From positions 1 to 64,000 of the forward strand of contig JAZNPK010000028.1 in NCBI GenBank assembly GCA_045589595.1: a stretch of DNA of 64,000 nucleotides. The letters are read 5' to 3'. This DNA comes from SIG77 sp045589595. Lineage in GTDB: Bacteria; Verrucomicrobiota; Lentisphaeria; Victivallales; UBA1829. The translations under genes were made by a program, and so were the position numbers. Under the pieces are notes generated by a model. The model was not told the origin of the DNA. It saw nothing but the letters and a program-made list of their open reading frames with translations, and searched no databases. The first letter of the stretch is position 1, and each line of letters starts with the position of its first letter. Positions 49,671-57,800 of this stretch are shown here, piece by piece.

Positions 49671-51713
49671 TCAGAAATATTCCACGGGGCATCTGGGGAT
49701 GGAGTAAAGGAAGCTGCGTCCGTACTGTTTTGTGATGATCCTGGGGTCGAGGACAACGATGATCCCTTTATCTGTCCGGCTCCGGATGAGTCTGCCGATC
49801 CCCTGTCTGAATTTCAGAACGGCATCGGGGATGGAATAATCCCGGAACGGGTCGCCGCCGTTTTCTGTGATCCGTTCGCATCGTGCCTGAATGAGGGGGT
49901 GATTCGGTACGGCGAAGGGGAGTTTTGTGATGATGACATTGCTCAAGGCATCGCCCGGCACATCGACACCTGTCCAGAAACTTGCCGCGCCGAAGATCAC
50001 ATTATTTCCGCCTTTTCTGAATTCGCTGAGCATGGCGGATCGGGACATGTCGTCGCCGTGTGTCATCAGTTTGATCCCTTTTTCGCTGAAATGTCTGTCC
50101 AGTGCATCGGAACAGTATTTGAGCATTGCGAAACTGGTAAAGAGGACGAATGCCTTTCCCTGTGTCATATCCACGAAGGACCGGATCTGTTCCACGGCGG
50201 CATCGTTATACATCCTGTCGGACGGCTGCGGCATTGTGCGTGAGACGTACAGTTTGACCTGCCGGCTGTAATCGAATGGTGAATCCAGGATCAGACCTTC
50301 GCCTCCGCAGAATCCGACACGGTGCGCAAAGTAGTCAAGTGACTCTCTGACAGCCAGAGTTGCGCTGGTGAGGATCACGGGAAAATCTCTGGTGAACAGG
50401 ATCTTTCTCAAGAGTTCGGCGATATTCAGCGGTGCGCTTGTCAGTTCAATATTTCTGTTTCCGGTGAATGTGCTGTGATGTCCTTCAAACCAGTAAACCT
50501 GATCATCCAGTCCCATTTTGACGAAGGTGCTGATCTCATCCCGGAAAGCACTGCAGCGATCCAGCTGGGCGTTGAGTTCGGTTTTGAATTCGGCGCTTTC
50601 CTGTTCATCGGTGTAGGCGCGGAGCATTTTTTCCAGTTCTGTCAGCGGACCGGAGAGCGTATCTTCGTAATGGTTGTTCTGCGGGACGCGCAGACAATCT
50701 TCTCTTGTCCGTTCCAGATCCATATCGAACTGTGAAAAGAAAATGCCGGATGCGTCATGCAGAGCGGCGATCCGGGCGCGTACCGACATGGAATCGCTGC
50801 CGGGTTTGACGAGCAGTCCCCGTCCGCTTGCCGGATTGAACAGGCGGTTCAGGAAAAAGCGCAGAGATGAATTTGAAACATGGATCCCGAGATGATTTGC
50901 AGCGTTGTCTTCGAGCGTATGTGCTTCGTCAAAGATCACGGCGCCGTAAGTGGGCAGGGGACAGTTTTCCTGCATTTCGATCTCGCGGATCTTCAAGTCG
51001 GTAAAAAACAGCGCGTGATTGGTCACGACCACATCCGCTTTGTCCCAGGTCTTTCTTGTTTTCCAGTAGAAACAATCGTGATAGAAGGGGCATTTGGGAC
51101 CCAGACAGTTTGCTGTTTCGCAGCAGACGCACTGCCAGAGCTGGGAGTCCACCCGGAAAGGGATCTCCGAGCGGCTGCCGTTTTCTGTTGTTCTTGACCA
51201 GACGCGGAGTTTATCCAGATCGGGCTGCAGAGATGCGAATGGCAGCAATTCTGATCCGTGTTCGCCGCTGAGCAGACCCAGTCGCCGTTTGCAAAGGTAG
51301 TTCCCTCTGCCTTTTGCCAGAACATAAGTGAAATCCAGTCCGGTCAGATCTTTCAGAAGCGGCAGATCTTTATTGACCAGCTGTTCCTGAAGCGTGATGG
51401 TCTCTGTTGTGACCAGTACCGGTGTCCGGGTGGCGCGTGCGTGATAGATCGCCGGGATCAGATAGGCAAAACTTTTTCCGACGCCTGTGGGTGCCTCCAC
51501 GCAGAGATTGTGATTCTGTTCCAATGCTTCCGCCACGGCAACCGCCATCGTTTCCTGCTGGATACGCCGTTCATAAGCTCTGCCGCCGAATTCAGCCGCA
51601 CGCTTGAGGGGAGAGTTCTCCGAGAAAAATTCCGTGGTGCGGACGATGGCATCGGAACGGACCTCCCTGAACGGAGCATCTCCGCTGCTGTTCTGACTTG
51701 CGGGCATGATCAT
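49671..51713 (-). CDS. DinG-like ATP-dependent DNA helicase (XPD-type)
   Basis: A 680-residue superfamily 2 helicase. Walker A is EAPTGVGKSFAYLIPAIYH, and Walker B/DEAH is VIFDEAHTLEDNAANHLG. Four cysteines between these (YLCKRRLG; CVCCETANCLGPKCPFYHDC) form the expected iron-sulfur cluster site. C-terminal motifs include 'FVLFTSFAMLKYCSDAL', 'FGAASFWTGVDVPGDALSNV' and 'QGIGRLIRSRTDKGIIVVLD'. It probably resolves R-loops or damaged forks. Its start overlaps the stop of the upstream membrane protein gene. Confidence 0.88.
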   Translation of the reverse strand: MIMPASQNSSGDAPFREVRSDAIVRTTEFFSENSPLKRAAEFGGRAYERRIQQETMAVAVAEALEQNHNLCVEAPTGVGKSFAYLIPAIYHARATRTPVLVTTETITLQEQLVNKDLPLLKDLTGLDFTYVLAKGRGNYLCKRRLGLLSGEHGSELLPFASLQPDLDKLRVWSRTTENGSRSEIPFRVDSQLWQCVCCETANCLGPKCPFYHDCFYWKTRKTWDKADVVVTNHALFFTDLKIREIEMQENCPLPTYGAVIFDEAHTLEDNAANHLGIHVSNSSLRFFLNRLFNPASGRGLLVKPGSDSMSVRARIAALHDASGIFFSQFDMDLERTREDCLRVPQNNHYEDTLSGPLTELEKMLRAYTDEQESAEFKTELNAQLDRCSAFRDEISTFVKMGLDDQVYWFEGHHSTFTGNRNIELTSAPLNIAELLRKILFTRDFPVILTSATLAVRESLDYFAHRVGFCGGEGLILDSPFDYSRQVKLYVSRTMPQPSDRMYNDAAVEQIRSFVDMTQGKAFVLFTSFAMLKYCSDALDRHFSEKGIKLMTHGDDMSRSAMLSEFRKGGNNVIFGAASFWTGVDVPGDALSNVIITKLPFAVPNHPLIQARCERITENGGDPFRDYSIPDAVLKFRQGIGRLIRSRTDKGIIVVLDPRIITKQYGRSFLYSIPRCPVEYF

Positions 51714-53851
51714 TCTGCACGGTCTCCCACATATTCAAACATGGCATAATGACCGATGTTTCTGCCGACCTGACGGAATTTTTTCAATACAGCAGTCTCC
51801 GGCGAAACCGGATCAGATGCCCGGTAAAGGGCACGGCAGACTGCATGTTGCGGCACCTGTACTGCGTTGGCGATGTAGCGGTTGGAATAAACCCAGGCGG
51901 CAGTATAAAACCGTTTCAGTTGTTCCAGATGATCCCTGTTTTTTGCCGACCGGTAAAGCAGCTGCTGATTCAGGATGGGCGGCACTTCATCCGGATCGAC
52001 ACGGCGGAACAGAACAAAACGGCTGTTCCGTCTGCGGCAGTAATCTGCCAGATCGTCTTCTGTGCCGTGATACAGTGTCATCAGAAATTCTTCCGTGGCG
52101 TCGCGGATCACTTTGATCCCGAACTGTGGATTCATCACGACCCCGGTCCCGGCGTATGCCCGGAGCATCGGTCCGGTGGTGATGTTGGCTGCAACTCCTT
52201 TCCCCGCAAATGTTTCCGGCTGACTCCGCATCCATGCGATCAGGGCGGCAGTTTCCCCCATTGCCACATCACCCGTATAATGACGGCGGGTGTTGTACGA
52301 GATGACCGCCTCATAGCAGAACAGACCGCAGAACAGCAGCGCCGGAATACAGCCGTACCATTTTTTCAATGCTGCGGCGTAATCCCGGCAGAGCAGTGCC
52401 AGTGATGCCGCAAGGAAGATGATCAGAAATTCGTGATAACGGATAATATAGATGAACCCGATCAGAAAACCGATGGTGAACAGAATCGGCATCAATGACG
52501 CTTCACTGCGGCGTTTTGTGTACCGGCGCACCTGACCGGAAAGGAATGTTCCGGCAACAAGCAGGGCAAAAAGACCCGGTCCTGCGGGCATGTATCCCAG
52601 CACAAACTGCAGCGGACGGAAAGAAATATCCCGGATGTTCAGCGAGGGAAAGAAGGTGTTGGCACTCTCCCACGTGGCAGATGTCATGGACGGCGTCCAG
52701 AGGATCCGGGCATCGTAGGAAAGTTTTGCCGGATCAAGGGGTTTCACATTCCAGAACGCCAGTTTTGCATTCATCGCTTCGGAAAAATGACTGTAATTTG
52801 AAGCGTATTCCGGCGTGTTGACCGCAAAAAGCCAGATGCCGTAAAGGATCAGCATTACGCCCGTGGCGGCACCTGCGCGGAGATACCAGACCGGACGGTG
52901 AAGTGTTTTTTTCTGAATGTGGAAGGACAATGCGTACATGAGGAACAATGCAGGCAGAACGGTCCAGACAAGCTGCGCCCGCCACAGGGAGTAAACCTGA
53001 TTGAACGGCACAAACGCCGCATTGAACAGAACGGCACCGGCGATCACCGTCCAGACATACAGTCTCGGGCGTGTCATCGGTCTGCCGAGAGTGAAACGGA
53101 GCAGTTCAAAAAGCGCCCACGCACCGAAAAGCATCTGGCAGAGGTCCCACGCAGTGAACGCCAATGCCGTGACAGCAAAGAGCAGAATATATTTCCACAG
53201 ACGGGGCGATTTGTAAATGGAATATGCCAGAACCACCGCCCCCATGATCAGAGGAATGCAGAATTCACCGCGGACGATGTCCTGTCCCGTAGCCCGGGCG
53301 ATTGCCGCCGGAGATACGGCATGAAGGAGACCGGCAAGGACTGCAAACCGTCTCGGACAGCCCATCACCACCAGCCAGAGAAAGATCAGTCCGGAAGTGA
53401 GACTTGCCCAGAAACGCAGTTGACCGCTCATCCATTGTGCCATACGGGGATGATCCTGAAAGCGCAGTTCATCCGCCGCCGGTTCCGGATCGGGTGCAAT
53501 GGCATTTTTGAGTTGCCATCCCCAGCCGAGAAACCATTCCAGCGCCATATTCATCTGACCGTAGGGCGGAATGTGTTCGATCCCGTTCAGCAGCGGGTCA
53601 CGCGCCGGGACCCCTTTGCCCAGAGCAATGTCCTGCGCATAGGTGAACATCATGGCACTTTCAATGGTGAACGGCGAAAAGTTTTTATGATATGCCGGGA
53701 GCATACCGGGCTTTTTCAGTTCGTGTGCCGGAACATCCCGGATGGCTTTGCCCAGCGCGTAAACGGAGGTGTTGTAGTGCCAGGTGCGCATCAGAAATGC
53801 CGCAAGCACACACACAAGAAAGATTGCAAATGTGATCAGACCGCGCTTCAT
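51710..53851 (-). CDS. Polytopic membrane protein, GT-C/STT3-like
   Basis: A 713-residue protein with 12 or so hydrophobic segments in the first ~500 residues and a ~200-residue soluble C-terminus. After a single N-terminal TM come 'MFTYAQDIALGKGVPARDPL' and 'LLHAVSPAAIARATGQDIVR', similar in position to the acidic loop motifs of GT-C oligosaccharyl or arabinosyl transferases. The tail ('LRAYAGTGVVMNPQFG', 'LMTLYHGTEDDLADYCRRRN', 'FVLFRRVDPDE') resembles the STT3/AglB lumenal part, but WWDYG is absent. It may act as an envelope glycosyltransferase. It is flanked by rpoN and the DinG-like gene with 4-bp overlaps on both sides. Confidence 0.6.
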   Translation of the reverse strand: MKRGLITFAIFLVCVLAAFLMRTWHYNTSVYALGKAIRDVPAHELKKPGMLPAYHKNFSPFTIESAMMFTYAQDIALGKGVPARDPLLNGIEHIPPYGQMNMALEWFLGWGWQLKNAIAPDPEPAADELRFQDHPRMAQWMSGQLRFWASLTSGLIFLWLVVMGCPRRFAVLAGLLHAVSPAAIARATGQDIVRGEFCIPLIMGAVVLAYSIYKSPRLWKYILLFAVTALAFTAWDLCQMLFGAWALFELLRFTLGRPMTRPRLYVWTVIAGAVLFNAAFVPFNQVYSLWRAQLVWTVLPALFLMYALSFHIQKKTLHRPVWYLRAGAATGVMLILYGIWLFAVNTPEYASNYSHFSEAMNAKLAFWNVKPLDPAKLSYDARILWTPSMTSATWESANTFFPSLNIRDISFRPLQFVLGYMPAGPGLFALLVAGTFLSGQVRRYTKRRSEASLMPILFTIGFLIGFIYIIRYHEFLIIFLAASLALLCRDYAAALKKWYGCIPALLFCGLFCYEAVISYNTRRHYTGDVAMGETAALIAWMRSQPETFAGKGVAANITTGPMLRAYAGTGVVMNPQFGIKVIRDATEEFLMTLYHGTEDDLADYCRRRNSRFVLFRRVDPDEVPPILNQQLLYRSAKNRDHLEQLKRFYTAAWVYSNRYIANAVQVPQHAVCRALYRASDPVSPETAVLKKFRQVGRNIGHYAMFEYVGDRAE

Positions 53852-55305
53852 TGATAGACCTTTCTCAACTGGGATGAGGGGATCCCCAGTTCTTCACGGT
53901 ATTTCGCAATGGTGCGGCGCGCCACGGTGAATCCCTGTTCTTTCAGGATCGCTTCGATCCGGCTGTCGGAAAGCGGAGACGCCGGATCTTCATCTGCCAC
54001 GGCATCCCGGATGATCTCCTTGATCCCGCGGACAGATACTTCTTCGCCGTCTTCACGTTTGTATCCGCCGCCGAAAAAGTCACGCAGCGCAACAACGCCG
54101 CGCGGCGTCTGCATATATTTTCCGGAGATGGCGCGGCTGACAGTGCTTTCGTCCCTGCCGATCTTGTCTGCGATCTCCCGCATGGTCATGGGGCGGAGCG
54201 CATCGTCGCCCTGTTCAAAATAATCGTATTGTGCGGAAAGGATCAGTTTCGCGATCCGGCAGACTGTGCTTTCCCGCTGGTCGATGTTGTGCATCAGCTG
54301 TTTTGCGGCAACGATCTTTTCCCGGATATACGTTTTTGCTTCGTCCGGAGTTGCAGGATCTTCCAGCATATCGAGATAAGTCCTGGAAAGAAGAAGGCGC
54401 GGCAATACTTCTTTGATTGCTGTGACAGTAAATTCCCCGTCCTTATTTTTGCTGACGGCGACTTCGGGGCGGATGTATGCGGTCGCACCGGGTGCCGCTG
54501 TTGAACCCGGATGAGGATTCAGGTGTTTGAGACTGTCTGTCAGTTCAGACAGTTCCTCGATGGTAATATTCATCGCCTTTGCGGTCTGGGGCAGCCGGTT
54601 TTTTGCAATATCATCCAGATGATCCCGGATCAGTTCGGGCAGACGGGGTGGATATTTCTCCGGATCGCGTTCCACCTGCAGCAGCAGACATTCTTTCAGG
54701 TCCCGGGCACCGATCCCCGGCGGATCAAATGTCTGGATCAGACGCAGTGTTTCTTCCGCCTCATCCAGAGAACAGCCGCAGATCTGGGCGACTTCTGCCG
54801 TGGCGGATTCAAAATAACCGGAGTCGCCGATGTTGCCGATGATCTCTTCCGCAACCGAACGCAGGGCAGGGGGGCAATCGGAGAAACGGAGCTGTTCCAG
54901 AAGTTGTTCCTGAAAAAACTGTTCCTGCGAGATGGAATCGAAAAACCATTGCCGTTTTTCCTCATCGGCATCACTTTCTGATTGAACCTGAAAAAAACTT
55001 TTATCTTCAAAATCCTGATCATCGGTCATTGCCCGGGTCATGGCTTGTTCCAGACTTTCGTTGAAGCCATCCCGGTTTTCATCCAGACTTTCATTCTCCC
55101 GGGGGAGCGGCAGTTCATCGCTGCCGGAGGAAAGGATTTCCGGTTCCTCCACTTCCAGCACCGGATTCTGTTCCAACTCAGTCTGAATACGCGCCTCCAG
55201 TTCGGGCAGGGCGGCGGCAAGAATATCCAGACTCTGCAGTTGATGCGGAGCAAGCGTTTGTTCCTGCTGTACTTTTTGCGATTGACTTGTGAATAGACCC
55301 TGCAT
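53848..55305 (-). CDS. rpoN: RNA polymerase sigma-54 factor
   Basis: A 485-residue protein. Region I is Gln-rich (QSQKVQQEQTLAPHQLQSLD), followed by acidic region II. The core-binding and HTH segments contain 'GDSGYFESATAEVAQICGCS', 'FDPPGIGARDLKECLLLQVE' in two parts, and 'IADKIGRDESTVSRAISGKY'. The C-terminal RpoN box is ARRTIAKYREELGIPSSQ. The start at 55305 follows AGGGATC. It implies enhancer-dependent transcription in this organism. First gene of a three-gene overlapping unit. Confidence 0.95.
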   Translation of the reverse strand: MQGLFTSQSQKVQQEQTLAPHQLQSLDILAAALPELEARIQTELEQNPVLEVEEPEILSSGSDELPLPRENESLDENRDGFNESLEQAMTRAMTDDQDFEDKSFFQVQSESDADEEKRQWFFDSISQEQFFQEQLLEQLRFSDCPPALRSVAEEIIGNIGDSGYFESATAEVAQICGCSLDEAEETLRLIQTFDPPGIGARDLKECLLLQVERDPEKYPPRLPELIRDHLDDIAKNRLPQTAKAMNITIEELSELTDSLKHLNPHPGSTAAPGATAYIRPEVAVSKNKDGEFTVTAIKEVLPRLLLSRTYLDMLEDPATPDEAKTYIREKIVAAKQLMHNIDQRESTVCRIAKLILSAQYDYFEQGDDALRPMTMREIADKIGRDESTVSRAISGKYMQTPRGVVALRDFFGGGYKREDGEEVSVRGIKEIIRDAVADEDPASPLSDSRIEAILKEQGFTVARRTIAKYREELGIPSSQLRKVYQ

Positions 55306-55485
55306 ATTCTGTTGATCCCTGTTTGATACGCTGTGATCCGGTACTATACTCCGCATTACGCGCGTTTACTAATGAAAAATAGAAAAAAAAGACCGTTTTT
55401 TTGCGGGGGCGTCTTGAAAAATCAGGATTCGCGGGTAAAATTATGGGGATTCACAACCACAAAAGAAAGGAGTGCAGGAGAAAAG

Positions 55486-56079
55486 ATGTTGGAAAGTATC
55501 AGTGTTTTTCTTTCGGGCGATAACGGACAGGTGATGTACTGGGTCTGTGCCCTGGTCGGAACCTTCTTCTTCGCGTTGAGCGGGATCATGTATTTTTTCG
55601 GATTCGGCGGGATCGACAGCGATCTGGAAGCGGATGGATTTGAGGCGGCTGACACCGGACACATGGATACCGGGTTCCTGGAATTCAAATTGCTGTCCTT
55701 CAAAACGGTATTCGCCTTTGTTATGATGTTCGGATGGGGCGGTGTCCTCTTCGGCAGAGATAACGGTTACGGCGGGTTCGCCGGTGCGTTCGTATGCGGT
55801 ATCATTACGATGGTGCTGACAGCGTTTCTGATCGCGCTGGTGCTGAAACTGCAGCAGGACGGCACAAAAACGCTCGGTTCCCTCTGCGGGAAGACCGGCA
55901 GTGTCTATCTTTCGATCCCCGCAAACCGTGCCGGGACCGGTAAGGTCGTGATCAATTCCGGCGATGAGACTCGCGAAGTAAAAGCCATGGCGGATGAAGC
56001 ATTGCCGACCGGGACACCTGTCCGGGTGGTTTCCGTTCCGGGCGGCGGGTGTGTACTTGTCGAGCAGATCAAAGATTGA
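55486..56079 (+). CDS. NfeD/YuaF-like membrane protein, flotillin partner
   Basis: A 197-residue protein with an N-terminal TM (YWVCALVGTFFFALSGIMYFF), two central TMs ('VFAFVMMFGWGGVLFG'; 'GAFVCGIITMVLTAFLIALVL') and a C-terminal OB-fold-like domain ('GKTGSVYLSIPANRAGTGKV', 'LPTGTPVRVVSVPGGGCVLV'). This is the layout of short NfeD proteins such as YuaF/YqiJ, which accompany flotillins. GCAGGAG precedes the ATG at 55486. It is 39 bp before the flotillin gene. Confidence 0.78.
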   Translation: MLESISVFLSGDNGQVMYWVCALVGTFFFALSGIMYFFGFGGIDSDLEADGFEAADTGHMDTGFLEFKLLSFKTVFAFVMMFGWGGVLFGRDNGYGGFAGAFVCGIITMVLTAFLIALVLKLQQDGTKTLGSLCGKTGSVYLSIPANRAGTGKVVINSGDETREVKAMADEALPTGTPVRVVSVPGGGCVLVEQIKD

Positions 56080-56118
56080 ATAAAACAATAAAATCAATAA
56101 ACAGAAAGGATTTTTTCA

Positions 56119-57603
56119 ATGATGATGTCTGACCTTATTACGCCGGTACTGGCTGCCAGTGCCGCAAAGATCAGTTTCCTCGCGATTCTGATCATCGTCC
56201 TGATGATCGTGCTGCTTGCCGGTTTTCTTTCCCGGTATAAAAAATGTCCGTCGGATGCCGTTATGGTCATCTACGGTAAAACATCTTTCAGCAACCGTGC
56301 ATCCAAATGTATTCACGGCGGCGCGGCATTTGTTTTTCCGGTGATCCAGGACTATGGATTTCTTTCCCTGCGTCCGATGCAGCTGGATGTGAATCTGACC
56401 AATGCGCTCTGCGCACAGAACATCCGTATCAATGTGCCGTCTGTGTTTACGGTCGGCATCAGCACCGATCAGGAATTGATGGGCAACGCGGCAAATCGTC
56501 TGCTGGGGCTCCATCCGGAACAGATCGCTGAACTTTCCAAAGATATCATTCTCGGTCAGCTCCGTCTTGTGATCGCTTCAATGACTATTGAGCAGATCAA
56601 TGCGGACCGCGAAATCTTTCTGACCAACATCGAACGCAACGTTACGGAAGAACTCAAGAAGATCGGTCTTGAACTCCTGAACGTGAATATTACCGACATC
56701 ACGGATGAAAGCGGATATATCGCCGCCATCGGTAAACGCGCCGCCGCAGAAGCCATCAACCGCGCCCGCGTGGAAGTTGCGGAAGAAGAACGCAAAGGCG
56801 GAATCGGTGAAGCCGAAGCCCGCAAAGTCCAGCGTGTTGCCGTCGCGGAAGCGGATTCCGCTGCCCAGTCCGGTGAAGCGGAAGCCGATAAAAAACGCCG
56901 TGTGTCTGTGAAACAGGCGGAAGCGCAGGCGATCGAAGGGGAAAATATTTCTGCCATCGAGATCGCAAAATCCAATGCAGTCCGTGCGGAAAAAGAAGCG
57001 GAAGCATACCGTTCTGCCGAAACGGCGAAGAAAGTTGCTGAAGCCAGGATCCGTCAGGCGGCATACGAAGCGGAAGAAGAAGCCCAGAAAGTCCGCGCGC
57101 GTATGGAAGAGGAAAAACAGCGTGCCGACACCATCGTCAAGGCGCGTATCGATAAGGAACAGATCGTGATCGCTGCGGAAGCCGAAGCCGAAAAACAGGC
57201 GGCGGAAGCCCGTGGTGAAGCCTCTGCCATCTTCCAGAAACTGGAGGCGGAAGCCAAAGGTAATTTCGAACTCCTCAAAGCCAAAGGCGAAGGTTACCGC
57301 AAGATCATCGAAGCCTGCGGAAACAATGCTGATGCCGCAAGCAAAATGCTCCTCATCGAAAAACTGGAAGAGATCGTCCGGCTCCAGACAGAAGCGATCC
57401 GCAACATCAAGATCGACAAAGTCACGGTCTGGGATGGTGCCGGTTCCGCAAACGGAAAAACCTCCACTGCCAATTTCCTTTCCGGCATGATGCAGAGTCT
57501 GCCGCCCCTCCATGATGTGGCGGGTATGGCAGGCGTGGATCTTCCCGCCTATCTCGGCAATGTGAAAAGTGCGGAAGAAACGGCAAAACAGCCTGACGCA
57601 TAA
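56119..57603 (+). CDS. Flotillin family protein (SPFH domain)
   Basis: A 494-residue protein. N-terminal TM 'FLAILIIVLMIVLLAGFL' is followed by an SPFH domain ('SDAVMVIYGKTSFSNRASKC', 'IHGGAAFVFPVIQDYGFLSL', 'LRLVIASMTIEQINADRE') and a long Glu/Ala-rich coiled coil (residues ~200-400, many E-A-E repeats). The C-terminal 'KGEGYRKIIEACGNNADAAS' is typical of YuaG/FloT. It organises membrane microdomains with the NfeD-like protein. AGAAAGGA precedes the ATG. Confidence 0.92.
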   Translation: MMMSDLITPVLAASAAKISFLAILIIVLMIVLLAGFLSRYKKCPSDAVMVIYGKTSFSNRASKCIHGGAAFVFPVIQDYGFLSLRPMQLDVNLTNALCAQNIRINVPSVFTVGISTDQELMGNAANRLLGLHPEQIAELSKDIILGQLRLVIASMTIEQINADREIFLTNIERNVTEELKKIGLELLNVNITDITDESGYIAAIGKRAAAEAINRARVEVAEEERKGGIGEAEARKVQRVAVAEADSAAQSGEAEADKKRRVSVKQAEAQAIEGENISAIEIAKSNAVRAEKEAEAYRSAETAKKVAEARIRQAAYEAEEEAQKVRARMEEEKQRADTIVKARIDKEQIVIAAEAEAEKQAAEARGEASAIFQKLEAEAKGNFELLKAKGEGYRKIIEACGNNADAASKMLLIEKLEEIVRLQTEAIRNIKIDKVTVWDGAGSANGKTSTANFLSGMMQSLPPLHDVAGMAGVDLPAYLGNVKSAEETAKQPDA

Positions 57604-57632
57604 CCTGATTTTCTTGCGTATCACCGCTGAAA

Positions 57633-57666
57633 AACCATCCGCAGCAACTCTGCGGGTGGTTTTTTT
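57633..57666 (+). terminator. Rho-independent terminator of the flotillin operon
   Basis: AACCATCCGCAG (57633-57644) pairs with CTGCGGGTGGTT (57650-57661) with one G-T pair, then a run of T. Confidence 0.85.
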
Positions 57667-57699
57667 GTGAAAAAATCGTAAAAAAATTGGATCATTTGC

Positions 57700-57728
57700 T
57701 TGCAATCTCAGGAAAGATATGCTATGCT
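57700..57728 (+). promoter_or_regulatory. Strong sigma-70-type promoter of the secreted protein cluster
   Basis: TTGCAA (57700-57705), 17-bp spacer, TATGCT (57723-57728), leaving a leader of about 65 nt before the ATG at 57801, which has AAAGGAGAACGTGT. Confidence 0.65.
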
Positions 57729-57800
57729 TATCATTGATAAACGAGCAAATAAATAGGTCCCCACCTAAAATAACAACCACATTCTTAAAGGAGAACGTGT